From an uncultured Chloroflexota bacterium (GTDB lineage Bacteria > Chloroflexota > Anaerolineae > Aggregatilineales > Phototrophicaceae), in assembly GCA_903864435.1 (NCBI GenBank), contig CAIPFY010000430.1, forward strand, positions 1 to 37,583: a DNA stretch of 37,583 nucleotides, given 5' to 3'. The position numbers and the translations under genes were made by a program. The notes below the pieces were generated by a model. That model did not search any database, was not told the DNA's origin, and was given only the letters and a program-made list of their open reading frames with translations. Positions within the stretch are counted from its first letter, which is position 1; every line of letters starts with the position of its first letter. Below are positions 1-8,667 of the stretch, piece after piece.

Positions 1-3000
1 CTTGTTATCGGTCTGCTGCTCCCGGCGGTACTCACCTCCGTCCAAGCGCAGGAAAGCACGCCGCCAGCTATCGTGGAAGTCACAGCAGAGCAGCCCACAA
101 TCGAGCCGTCTGCCGTACCCACGCTGGAACCGCCCACGCTGGAAGCAACGGTCGTGCCGACCGCAGAAGCGACGGTTGAGGTGCCGACTGCGGTAGCGAC
201 AGTGGGTGAGCAGCCCACCCTTGCCGCAACAGAACCCCCGGTTGTCCTTCCGACATCCACGCCTGTGATTCCCGATCTGCCGCCGCTGCGGTTGCTGGCA
301 AGAGATTTGTTCGACACAGGTGATCTCTCCGGTTGGTTGGCTGTCACCAACTGGACGCTCGTGCCGCACGAAACAGGTCTGGGTATCCAGACGACCAATG
401 CGGGAGCAACCCTGCAACTGGTACGCGGCCCGTTCACAAATGTCGTGGCGCAGGTGAGCGTTCAGATCACCGGAGGCACTGTCCTCCTCAACCTGCGGCA
501 GAGCGAAGCCGGTGCATACAGTGTCGGCCTCGATGCCAGCGGCAGCCTGACGCTGTACCGCGCCAATGTGCCGGTACAGTCCGTGCCCGTCTCCCTGCTA
601 TTGCCGTACTGGTACGATCTGCGCCTCGCAGTCATTGACGGGGTTGTGCGGGTCGCCCTCAACGGGATAGAAATGATCGTGTGGCAGGATAGCGCGCAAC
701 TCCCTCCCGGCACGGCTGGATTGGTGGTCGCTCCCCCGCAAGACGGCGCTCCCTTTATAGCGCAGATGGACAACTTCTTCCTGTGGGTTCCGGAAGCCGA
801 CTATGAATCCTACACACCGCCGACTGCGGTTCCGGTCACAGCAGTCCCCACCGAACTACCCCCCTCGCCAGTGCCTACAGAAGTTGCGCTCCTCCCGACC
901 GAGGTGCCGCCCACACTGACACCGACCGAGGAACCGGCACAGCCCACCGCGACTCTGGTGCCAACGGATGTTCCGTCGCCCACTGCGACCAGCACCGCGA
1001 CGGCGACCCTTGAGCCGACAATCACCCCGTCCCCCACAACATCTCCGGTTATCAATCCCCAAACCGGTAAATCACAATCGCTCATACCGTATATCCCCCC
1101 ATCCGGCATCGGTATTGCAGCCTATAACCAGCCCACCGATGCACAAGAAGTCTTTATGCCGCTGCCATTCTCCAGCGCAGACAGCACGACCGGCAACGAC
1201 ACCACCGGCGAAGACAATCTCGCGCTGCCTTGCGGCTTTAACATCACCGCTACCACATGGTATCGGTTCATACCGGAAGTCACCAAGAAATATATCCTGA
1301 CCACTAGCGGCAGCGCATTTGATACCATTCTGGTTGTCTATCCGAACAACAGCGATGTGCCTGCCGAACTTCCGACCAATGCGCTCGGTTGCAATGATGA
1401 TTTCAGCAAGACCGACTTTACCTCCCGTTTGGAAATCATCCTCACCGCAGGCCAAACATACTGGATACGGTTAGGGGGGTACAATGGCGCACACGGTGAA
1501 TACACCTTCACCGTTCAGGATTCCACCCTTCCCGTTCCTGCTGCGCCGCGCCCATCCAGCCCAACGAACAACCTGACCAGCAACAGCGGCGATCAGACCT
1601 TTGAGTGGCTGGCGCCCGCCACTGGCGCGACACCCGATTCCTACGAAATTCAGATCAGCGCCGTCAGCACGTTCGCCACACTCATTCACAGTGCCACAAC
1701 CACTGCTGATGAACTCTCTCATCCATTTACGCTGGAAACCGATGGTATTTACTTCTGGCGCGTGCGTGCTTTGAACGCCAACAAAGTAGGTGGTGCATGG
1801 TCAGCGGTATGGAAGCTCACGCTCGACACGATTGGCCCGGCCACGCCTGTTCTGAACACCCCGCTGGATAACGCCGTCTTCACTGCGACCCGTCCCTCAC
1901 TGACATGGAAAGCGGTGACTGGCGCGGCTGCGTACCGGATTACGCTGCTGGATAACAGTCAAGACCCGCCGGTTGCAGTCGAACTCACGAAGACCGAAAC
2001 CAATGCCGTCTCGTTCGCGTTGAGCGCCGCTGTGTTGGCGCAACCGTTGCAACATGGCAAGACCTATAAATGGTCTATCGCGGCGCGGGATGCAGCAGGC
2101 AACTGGGGGGATGACAGCCCGCAGCGATCCTTCACTGTCAACTTGTTGACGGCACTCGCCGACAATATCACGATCACCGTTGCCGATAAGCGCCCCACCT
2201 TCACATGGGCCGCGGCAGGGTTTACGGGGGTGCAATATATCCTCGAAATCAGCACTACGGAAGATTTTTCAGGTGAACTCGCGTATACTTCTCCTGAACT
2301 CACCACCACCTCGCACAAAATCGCCACCGCGCTGCCCGATGCCACGCCCCCGCACTACTACTGGCGGCTGCGCGTACTCAACCCCGAAGGTGGAGAATCT
2401 ACCAACATCACACCGCGCTCCTTTTTCTGGGCCGCCGCTGCGCCGCCGACCGTCACACCGCTAACCCCCGTGACCAAAGCCACCGTGAGCGCCGAACCAG
2501 TCGGTCTTACATGGCGACCTCTAGCAGATACGCTGCCGGGCAGCCCCTTCACCTATGAGATGCAGATGGCTACCGACAGCACCTTCTCAACGGGACTGAT
2601 TCCGGTCGCGGACATCACCATTGAAGAAGCAACAGCTTCAGTCGCCAACTTGTCTGATGGCCTGTTGTACTACTGGCGCGTGCGTGCGCTGAATACCGAT
2701 AGCGTACCGGGCGTATGGAGTGCCGCATGGAGCCTGACGGTGGATCGCACCCCGCCCGCTGCACCCACCCTCAAAACACCCCTCAACAACAGCAGTTCTG
2801 CGGTCGTCCGTCCCACCCTCACATGGAATGCAGTCACGGGCGCTGCAAGTTACCGCGTGCAGTTGCAGGTTAAGGGAACGACCGATCAACTGCTAATTTC
2901 CGGCAAAGAAACGGCAACGAAGCCGCCGTTGGCGCTCAGTGCGGCTGTTATGACAGCCCCTCTACAGCATGGCGTTACTTACGAATGGAACGTGGTCGCG

Positions 3001-4260
3001 CTGGACGCAGCGAAAAACGCAAGTGCGGCGAGTGATACATGGGCGTTCACTATCAACTTGATGAACCTACCCGCCGACAGCACCTCGCTGATGATGACCC
3101 CCCTCGCAGGTCGCCCAACCTTCAGCTGGACAGCGGCAGGCTTTACCGGCGCAGCCTATCAGGTAGATGTTTCCACCAGCGCGGATGACTTCAGCGCACC
3201 CGTTGCCTCCTGCACCGGAACCGGCACCAACTGTCGGTTGCCCGTCGGGCAAGAACTCCCCACCGCTGGGATTTACTACTGGCGACTGCTGGTTCTCACC
3301 GGGGGTATCTCTGGCACACCGCAAACTGAAACAGTCCCTGTCCGCAGTTTCGCCCTGACCACCACCGCTTTGCCCGGTGCGCCCCGCCTGACCAGTCCGG
3401 TCAACGGCGCAGCGTTCAACGAATTGCCCACGCTCAACTGGAGCGCCCCAACCGGCGTGCTTGCGAACTACGAATTGCAGATCGCAACCGACAGCCTGTT
3501 CGCCACGCTCATTCCTGATGCGCCATTTTCAATCCCGATGGATACACCGTCCTACCTGCCGGTATCCCCGTTGAGTGATGGCACCTACTGGTGGCGCGTC
3601 CGGGCTGTCAACGACGAGGGTGCTTGGGGCGCGTGGAGCAGCGTAAACACCTTCGTGATGGACACAGACCCACCAACAGGAATGGTTGATCTGCTCGAAC
3701 CGATCAATCACTCGTCGTTCGCTGGCTCGCAACCGCGCTTCACATGGAAACCGATCACAGGAGCCAAGTTCTACGAAATTGAGCTGGGCAACAGCAGCGA
3801 TTTCACCACCGCCCTACCGTTCAGTTTCGTGGTCACAACCACCAGCTTCACGCCGCCCGGCCCACTGCTGTATACCACCTACTACTGGCGCGTGCGTGTA
3901 CAGGATGCGGCAGGAAACAGCGGCGACTGGAGCAACGCCTTCGAGGTCAAAGTCACCTCGGCGACGACTGCGGTGCCTGTACTCAACTACTACACCAGCA
4001 GCACTTCGCTCACGTGGACGCCGATTACATGGGCTGAAGCCTACGAGATTCAGATCAGCCGCATTGCCACTTTCGTAGGCACGCTGGCTTATCAGGATGC
4101 AACCCTTCTTTCCACCAGCACCTCGTTCGACTTGCCCACCACCCTGCCTAACGGCACCTACTACTGGCGCGTGCGCGCACAGAAGGCCGATAGCACATGG
4201 GGAACGTGGTCAACCGGCGTCGGTGTGTTCCAGATCAACGTTAGCCCTACTAGCCCGTAG
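1..4260 (+). CDS. Secreted multi-module FN3-like protein (5' partial)
   Basis: The reading frame is open from base 1, so the true start lies upstream of the window. The first visible residues are the hydrophobic core and AxA-type end of a signal peptide (cleavage likely after VQA, near base 48), so the protein is exported. Visible order: Pro/Thr/Glu-rich linker (to about base 285), a LamG/DUF1080-like beta-sandwich beginning LLARDLFDTGDL (about 289-790), a second Pro/Thr linker (about 800-1075), a domain resembling bacterial pre-peptidase C-terminal domains (about 1130-1525; WYRFIPE, GCNDDF, GEYTFTVQD), then nine fibronectin-III-like modules (about 1540-4250), most ending in YYWRVRA. There is no catalytic motif and no C-terminal anchor. 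The role is probably surface adhesion or polysaccharide binding (inference). The internal GTG at 73 is not the start because the signal peptide precedes it. The beta-sandwich recurs twice in the subtilase at 17466-21875. Confidence 0.85.
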   Translation, partial: LVIGLLLPAVLTSVQAQESTPPAIVEVTAEQPTIEPSAVPTLEPPTLEATVVPTAEATVEVPTAVATVGEQPTLAATEPPVVLPTSTPVIPDLPPLRLLARDLFDTGDLSGWLAVTNWTLVPHETGLGIQTTNAGATLQLVRGPFTNVVAQVSVQITGGTVLLNLRQSEAGAYSVGLDASGSLTLYRANVPVQSVPVSLLLPYWYDLRLAVIDGVVRVALNGIEMIVWQDSAQLPPGTAGLVVAPPQDGAPFIAQMDNFFLWVPEADYESYTPPTAVPVTAVPTELPPSPVPTEVALLPTEVPPTLTPTEEPAQPTATLVPTDVPSPTATSTATATLEPTITPSPTTSPVINPQTGKSQSLIPYIPPSGIGIAAYNQPTDAQEVFMPLPFSSADSTTGNDTTGEDNLALPCGFNITATTWYRFIPEVTKKYILTTSGSAFDTILVVYPNNSDVPAELPTNALGCNDDFSKTDFTSRLEIILTAGQTYWIRLGGYNGAHGEYTFTVQDSTLPVPAAPRPSSPTNNLTSNSGDQTFEWLAPATGATPDSYEIQISAVSTFATLIHSATTTADELSHPFTLETDGIYFWRVRALNANKVGGAWSAVWKLTLDTIGPATPVLNTPLDNAVFTATRPSLTWKAVTGAAAYRITLLDNSQDPPVAVELTKTETNAVSFALSAAVLAQPLQHGKTYKWSIAARDAAGNWGDDSPQRSFTVNLLTALADNITITVADKRPTFTWAAAGFTGVQYILEISTTEDFSGELAYTSPELTTTSHKIATALPDATPPHYYWRLRVLNPEGGESTNITPRSFFWAAAAPPTVTPLTPVTKATVSAEPVGLTWRPLADTLPGSPFTYEMQMATDSTFSTGLIPVADITIEEATASVANLSDGLLYYWRVRALNTDSVPGVWSAAWSLTVDRTPPAAPTLKTPLNNSSSAVVRPTLTWNAVTGAASYRVQLQVKGTTDQLLISGKETATKPPLALSAAVMTAPLQHGVTYEWNVVALDAAKNASAASDTWAFTINLMNLPADSTSLMMTPLAGRPTFSWTAAGFTGAAYQVDVSTSADDFSAPVASCTGTGTNCRLPVGQELPTAGIYYWRLLVLTGGISGTPQTETVPVRSFALTTTALPGAPRLTSPVNGAAFNELPTLNWSAPTGVLANYELQIATDSLFATLIPDAPFSIPMDTPSYLPVSPLSDGTYWWRVRAVNDEGAWGAWSSVNTFVMDTDPPTGMVDLLEPINHSSFAGSQPRFTWKPITGAKFYEIELGNSSDFTTALPFSFVVTTTSFTPPGPLLYTTYYWRVRVQDAAGNSGDWSNAFEVKVTSATTAVPVLNYYTSSTSLTWTPITWAEAYEIQISRIATFVGTLAYQDATLLSTSTSFDLPTTLPNGTYYWRVRAQKADSTWGTWSTGVGVFQINVSPTSP
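1540..4250 (+). repeat. Nine FN3-like modules, partly in duplicated triplets
   Basis: Nine modules of roughly 95-105 codons follow one another, each closing with a variant of YYWRVRA. Modules 1-3 (about 1540-2445) and 4-6 (about 2448-3390) match in order. Modules 1 and 4 share WRVRALN and a W-x-LT-x-D ending. Modules 2 and 5 share ALSAAV, PLQHG and FTIN/FTVN. Modules 3 and 6 share RPTF-W-AAGFTG. This indicates duplication of a three-module block. Modules 7-9 are more diverged. Confidence 0.8.
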
Positions 4261-4271
4261 TCCGTAAACAC

Positions 4272-4308
4272 AAACCGTCCGCACCGATTATATCGGCGCG
4301 GACGGTTT
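4272..4308. terminator. Bidirectional hairpin terminator between convergent genes
   Basis: A perfect 11-bp stem (4272-4282 with 4298-4308, AAACCGTCCGC) encloses a second 5-bp stem (4284-4288 with 4292-4296). On the plus strand it is followed by ACCTTTTG, a short U tract. It lies 12 bases after the stop at 4260 and about 54 bases after the LacI-family stop on the other strand, so it can serve both genes. Confidence 0.75.
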
Positions 4309-4361
4309 ACCTTTTGCTATCGTGAGCAGTACCCGCTTCTGGAACCTTTCCAAAACTCGGG

Positions 4362-5408
4362 TTAAATATCCTGATAATGGGAAATCGGATTAACGCTGCG
4401 CCGCTCAATCAAGCGGGTGGGCAGCACATGTTCCTGAATGGGCGCTTCGCCAGCCATGTGATGCCGCAACAGTTCAGCGGCTAACTGCCCTTTCTCATGG
4501 ATGGGCTGTACGACGGTGGTCAGCGGCGGCTGCAACCAGCGGGCAATCGGCAGGTCATCAAAGCCAACAATCGAGAAATGCTTGGGTGCAGATAGTCCGT
4601 GCCGGACAGCCGCCTCCAATAGCCCCACAGCGAGGATGTCCGCCATTGCCACAAAAGCCGTCGGCATCTGCTGATCTCGTAGCAAATGCTCAAAAGCAAG
4701 CGCCCCCCCCCCAGCAGTACACGGACACTCAATCAGGCGTACATGCTGTCCGTCAACCGCTAGGCCAAACTCCGCTAATGCGCGCTGATACCCCTGCATA
4801 CGGTTACGAATCGTGCCGACGTACTCCTCAAAGCGACCGTGCTTCCCCGACTCGATCCCCAGAATAACGATCTCCCGATGCCCTTGTTGCAGCACATGCC
4901 GCATGGCTTCATACGCGCCGGTCTGATCGTCCACATTGACGCAAATCGCGCCGGGGTGTGGGTCGCTATCTACCATGACGTAGGGAATCTCGCGCTGTTC
5001 CAGCAAGCGAATCGTTGATTTATAGTGCTCTAGCCCGATGGTGAGAAAGCCATCCACGACAGCGGCGGATACGGCCTGACGCATGTTCCCCAAGCGCGGC
5101 GAAACCAGCACGATATTCAAGCCGTGCGCGTCGCACACCTGCCCGATCCCCTGCAACAATTCCAGCGTATACGGGTTATTGAGAATCGTCTGTACGGGCT
5201 GCGGGAAAAGTAGCCCGATGTTGCCAGTATGGTTGCTGGTCATGCTGCGTGCAATCGGATTCGGCACATAGCCAAGTTCTTCAGCCACCTTCAAAATGCG
5301 CTGCACCGTTTCAGCCGGCAAGCGTTCCGGGGTGTTGAAGGCAAAAGAAACGGTGGTCTTGCTGACACCGGCTCCTTTCGCAATATCGCTGATCGTCAGT
5401 CTAGCCAT
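4362..5408 (-). CDS. LacI-family transcriptional regulator
   Basis: A 348-residue DNA-binding repressor with the family's usual length. The N-terminal helix-turn-helix reads TISDIAKGAGVSKTTVSFAF (residues 5-24) and the hinge helix region PNPIARSM follows near residue 50. The remainder (about 60-340) is a periplasmic-binding-protein-like effector domain, including VGFDDLPIARWLQPPLTTV. I chose the ATG at 5408 rather than the upstream alternative at 5465 because the HTH starts 4 residues later and the ATG overlaps the end of the GH13 gene by 8 bp, suggesting translational coupling. It is the last gene of the maltodextrin-type operon and is the obvious candidate to bind the palindrome at 9939-9961, sensing a maltodextrin-derived sugar (inference). 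Codons 233-235 form a run of ten G on the coding strand. Confidence 0.93.
   Translation of the reverse strand: MARLTISDIAKGAGVSKTTVSFAFNTPERLPAETVQRILKVAEELGYVPNPIARSMTSNHTGNIGLLFPQPVQTILNNPYTLELLQGIGQVCDAHGLNIVLVSPRLGNMRQAVSAAVVDGFLTIGLEHYKSTIRLLEQREIPYVMVDSDPHPGAICVNVDDQTGAYEAMRHVLQQGHREIVILGIESGKHGRFEEYVGTIRNRMQGYQRALAEFGLAVDGQHVRLIECPCTAGGGALAFEHLLRDQQMPTAFVAMADILAVGLLEAAVRHGLSAPKHFSIVGFDDLPIARWLQPPLTTVVQPIHEKGQLAAELLRHHMAGEAPIQEHVLPTRLIERRSVNPISHYQDI
4703..4712 (-). repeat. Ten-base G tract inside regulator gene
   Basis: Ten consecutive C on the plus strand (G on the coding strand) encode Gly233-Gly235 plus the first base of Ala236 in the LacI-family effector domain. The frame is intact here. 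A slip of one base would truncate the repressor after about two thirds of its length. Confidence 0.9.
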
Positions 5409-6798
5409 TGCCGCTGCCGTATTCAGGCACAAGGACGAATGCCGACTGTGCCGGCAACGGTTCAAAGTGGATTTGACCGTCCTTCACGGGAACAATCGTC
5501 TCTGACAACACATCCCGCCAATACGGCGCATGAATGCCATCCGGCACCGGAACGCCTAAGCGCGGCTGTGCCCCGCGGGGATTCGTGACTACCATCACCA
5601 CATCATCACCAGCGCGGCGAGCATACGCGAACACCCCGTTCCACAGCTTAAGCGGCTCAACATGCAGCGAACGCAGCGCCGGATGGGCATGTCGGGCAGC
5701 GGTCAAGCGCGTGGTCGTTTGCCAGATCACCGGATTCCACCGGCTTTCGTCCCAGATCATCGGGCGGCGGCAATCGGGATCGTTTTCCCCTTCCATGCCA
5801 ATCTCATCCCCGTAGTAAATCATCGGCGCACCCGGCAACGTCAATTGCAGCGTGATAGCAATCGCGGCGCGTTGCACATTCCGGCGGCTTAAGGTCAGCA
5901 GGCGCGGCGTGTCATGGCTACCGAGCAAATTGAGGTGAAAGTAGGCCGTATCGCCATACTCGCGCAGTAGATAATCCACTTCGTAGGAGAAATCCTCAGC
6001 ATCCATGTGGTCGAATATAGCATAATCTAGGATGTTTGCACGCAGGCGATAGTTCATCACGCCATGCACCCGTTTCCCATCCAGCCAATCCCCTGCGCCC
6101 CGCCAAACTTCGCTCACCAGATACGCATCCGGTTTCGCCGCCAGCACCCGTTCCCGCACTTTAGGCCACAGCGCCATATCAGCTTTCCAGGGCACGTCCA
6201 AACGCCAGCCATCTGCGCCCTGTTCAATCCAGTAGGCCGCCACATCGAGCAAATGCGCCTGTACCTCCGGGTTAGATGTGTTCAACTTGGGCAGGAACGG
6301 CGCACCGCCACACGTCTGATAACCCGGCGGGTCGCTCTGAACCGGATAGTTCTCGATGTAGAACCAATCCCAGTACGGGGACTGTCGCCCTTTAGCGACC
6401 ACATCTTGAAACGCCCAGAAACTATCCCCACAGTGATTGAATACCGAATCCAGCACCCAACGAATCCCACGCTCATGCAGCGTTTGGACAAGCTCATGAA
6501 AGGTGTCCATCGTCCCGAACGCAGGTTCAATCCGCATATAGTCGGTGGTGTCGTATTTATGGTTGCTCAACGCGGCAAAAATCGGCGTTGTATACAGCGC
6601 CGTCGCCCCCACCCGAATCAGATGGTCGCAATGTGCGCGAATACCAGCGAGATCGCCACCAAAAAAGTTTTCGCGGGTGGGCAAGTCCCGTTCCCAATCC
6701 GCCACGCCCGCCGGATCATTCGACGGATCGCCGTTAGCGAACCGTTCCGGAAATATCTGATAAAACACCGCATCGCGTACCCACACAGGTTCGGTCAT
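5401..6798 (-). CDS. GH13 alpha-glucan hydrolase, neopullulanase/cyclomaltodextrinase type
   Basis: A 465-residue alpha-amylase-superfamily enzyme that should cleave alpha-1,4 (perhaps also alpha-1,6) bonds of imported maltodextrins in the cytoplasm; there is no signal peptide. Conserved regions: FYQIFPERFANGD near residue 12, FFGGDLAGI (45-53, typical of the GH13_20 group), DSVFNH (117-122), GWRLDV with the predicted nucleophile Asp201, VSEVW with acid/base Glu230, and GSHDTP with Asp296. The N-terminal CBM34-type domain usual in neopullulanases is absent, which explains the short length. The start at 6798 is favoured because its ATG forms an ATGA overlap with the upstream permease stop; the longer upstream reading would run far into that gene. 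It overlaps the LacI gene by 8 bp at its 3' end. Exact specificity (cyclodextrin, pullulan or maltodextrin) cannot be read. Confidence 0.93.
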   Translation of the reverse strand: MTEPVWVRDAVFYQIFPERFANGDPSNDPAGVADWERDLPTRENFFGGDLAGIRAHCDHLIRVGATALYTTPIFAALSNHKYDTTDYMRIEPAFGTMDTFHELVQTLHERGIRWVLDSVFNHCGDSFWAFQDVVAKGRQSPYWDWFYIENYPVQSDPPGYQTCGGAPFLPKLNTSNPEVQAHLLDVAAYWIEQGADGWRLDVPWKADMALWPKVRERVLAAKPDAYLVSEVWRGAGDWLDGKRVHGVMNYRLRANILDYAIFDHMDAEDFSYEVDYLLREYGDTAYFHLNLLGSHDTPRLLTLSRRNVQRAAIAITLQLTLPGAPMIYYGDEIGMEGENDPDCRRPMIWDESRWNPVIWQTTTRLTAARHAHPALRSLHVEPLKLWNGVFAYARRAGDDVVMVVTNPRGAQPRLGVPVPDGIHAPYWRDVLSETIVPVKDGQIHFEPLPAQSAFVLVPEYGSGNG

Positions 6799-7670
6799 TC
6801 TTTGACTCCAGACAGAGCGATACTTTCGATAAATTGGCGTTGGCCTAGCAAGAACACAATGACCGTCGGAATCGTCGCCGTGACCGTGCCAGCCATCAGC
6901 AGCGTCCAATTTGTCGAATAGCGTCCCTGAAACATCACCAGACCGAGCTGAATCGTGCGCATATTCGGGTCATCCGTCACGATCAGCGGCCACAAAAAGT
7001 CATTCCACGCAAAGAGAAAGGCGAAAATCGCCAGCGTTGCCAGCGCAGGGCGCGACAGCGGTAGAATAATACGCCACCACACATCGAAATGCGACGCACC
7101 ATCAATGAACGCGGCTTCGTCCAGATCACGCGGGATGCTCAGGTAGAACTGCCGCAGCAGAAAAATCCCGAAAGCACTCACCATACGCGGCACAATCAAG
7201 GCCAAAAACGAGTTCTTCCACCCCAAGCTCAACACCGTCAAATACGACGGGATAATCAGAACTTGGATAGGCAGCATCATCGTGCCGAGCAGAATCAGGA
7301 ACAACACCTCACGCCCCGGAAACTTCAATCGCGCAAACGCATAGGCCGCTAGAGACGAGAACAGCAATTGACCGAGGGTAATCCCTAGCGCCATGATCGC
7401 CGTGTTCAGGTAGTAGCGGGCAAACGGCGCGGCATCCCACGCCTGCACATAATTCTGCCACTCAAACGTATCCGGGAATAGGTAGGGCGGCGAGTACGTC
7501 AAGCGGGCAGGCTTGAGCGACAGCGTAATCATCCACAAAAGCGGCGCAATCATCACAATTGCACCCGTTATCAAAATCAGATGGATGTACCAGCGGCGCG
7601 GTATCCAGCGTTTCCAGTTCGGCGCAGAAGCCGTTTGAGGCGTTCGTGCAGACAAGTGTTCAGTCGTCAT
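6795..7670 (-). CDS. Sugar ABC transporter permease, MalG type
   Basis: A 291-residue inner-membrane permease of the CUT1 carbohydrate family. Hydrophobic segments include LILITGAIVMIAPLLWMITL near residue 30 and several later helices. The EAA loop that contacts the ATPase is present as EAAFIDGASHFDVWWRIILP. It ends with a family-typical sequence close to FIESIALSGVKE. The ATG at 7670 is preferred over an upstream alternative (7748) because it overlaps the preceding stop as ATGA; its own stop overlaps the GH13 start in the same way. With the gene at 7667-8581 it forms the membrane channel of the importer. Confidence 0.93.
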   Translation of the reverse strand: MTTEHLSARTPQTASAPNWKRWIPRRWYIHLILITGAIVMIAPLLWMITLSLKPARLTYSPPYLFPDTFEWQNYVQAWDAAPFARYYLNTAIMALGITLGQLLFSSLAAYAFARLKFPGREVLFLILLGTMMLPIQVLIIPSYLTVLSLGWKNSFLALIVPRMVSAFGIFLLRQFYLSIPRDLDEAAFIDGASHFDVWWRIILPLSRPALATLAIFAFLFAWNDFLWPLIVTDDPNMRTIQLGLVMFQGRYSTNWTLLMAGTVTATIPTVIVFLLGQRQFIESIALSGVKE

Positions 7671-8581
7671 ACACTGCTCCGCCCGGATGTGCCGAACACC
7701 CGCCATTGAATCACCGTCACCAGTAGTACGATGAAGAACAGAACCCATCCCACCGCCGAGGCATCACCCAGATTGAAATACCGGAACGCCTCACGCCACA
7801 GGATGAACCCTAGCACTTCCGTCGAACCCACCGGGCCGCCCGTCCCATTGGACATCACGAATACCGTATCGAACACCAGAAACGCATCAATCAAGGACAT
7901 GATGGCGACCAGCAGCGTTGTAGGAGCCAGCATCGGCAGAGTGATATAGCGGAACTGTGCGCGTGTATTCGCGCCATCCACCATCGCCGCTTCATAGTAG
8001 GTACGCGGTATGGTTTGCAACCCCGCCAGAAAAATCACCATGTTGAAGCCGACCCGTTTCCACACGCCCACCAGAATCACAGCCAGCAGCGCAAAGCGTG
8101 GATCGGTCAACCACGCAGGCCCTTTGACGCCGATCTGTCGCAGCAAGGTGTTGACCAGACCTGACCCCGGATCGAGCAGATAGCGCCACACGGTTGCCGC
8201 GGCAACCGTTGCCGTCACCACCGGGATGAAGTAAAGAATGCGGTAGAAGGTCACGCCGCGAATGCCCGAATTGAGGAGCAATGCGATGAACAAGCCCCCC
8301 ACCGAACTTAGCAGGGTGATGCTCACCACATAAATCAGCGTAATTTGTAGGGAATGCCAGAACTGTGTGGAATTAAACAGATCAATATAATTTTGCAGCC
8401 CGACGAAATTTCGGTTGGATGAAAAACCATCCCAGTCATGCAGGCTCAAGTAGCCGGAGTATAGGATAGGGTAGATGCTGAAAATTCCGAGTACCAGTAT
8501 GGCGGGCAGCAAAGCGATGAATGCAGTCAACCATGTACTACGCGACTGTCGGCGGGCTGCCGATCCCGCTTTTACGGTCAT
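7667..8581 (-). CDS. Sugar ABC transporter permease, MalF/UgpA type
   Basis: A 304-residue CUT1 permease with about six membrane helices, the first being FIALLPAILVLGIFSIYPIL after a basic N-terminus. The EAA loop reads EAAMVDGANTRAQFRYITLP. An SD-like GGGAG lies 8 bases upstream of the ATG at 8581. Partner of the MalG-type permease, with which it overlaps by 4 bp. No ATPase gene accompanies the pair, so a shared ATPase encoded elsewhere is expected (known for MsmK/MsiK-type ATPases; inference here). Confidence 0.93.
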   Translation of the reverse strand: MTVKAGSAARRQSRSTWLTAFIALLPAILVLGIFSIYPILYSGYLSLHDWDGFSSNRNFVGLQNYIDLFNSTQFWHSLQITLIYVVSITLLSSVGGLFIALLLNSGIRGVTFYRILYFIPVVTATVAAATVWRYLLDPGSGLVNTLLRQIGVKGPAWLTDPRFALLAVILVGVWKRVGFNMVIFLAGLQTIPRTYYEAAMVDGANTRAQFRYITLPMLAPTTLLVAIMSLIDAFLVFDTVFVMSNGTGGPVGSTEVLGFILWREAFRYFNLGDASAVGWVLFFIVLLVTVIQWRVFGTSGRSSV

Positions 8582-8614
8582 AGGATGTACTCCCGATATT
8601 GCCCGTGCAAATCA

Positions 8615-8652
8615 TCGCTTCCGTCCGGCGACTAATCACCGAACGGAAGCGA
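8615..8652 (-). terminator. Intercistronic hairpin after binding-protein gene
   Basis: A perfect 10-bp stem (8615-8624 with 8643-8652, TCGCTTCCGT) lies in the 86-base gap between the binding-protein stop at 8668 and the first permease. No U tract follows. It probably stabilises the upstream mRNA or attenuates read-through so that binding protein exceeds permease. Confidence 0.6.
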
Positions 8653-8667
8653 CTTGCTACCCCAATG

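Noticed and set aside
810-1109. Long antisense frames opposite the Pro/Thr-rich linkers (also 17393-17986 and 18077-18487)
   Set aside because: Val/Gly/Ser-rich repeats such as VGTSVG are the mirror image of PT-rich codons, not genes.
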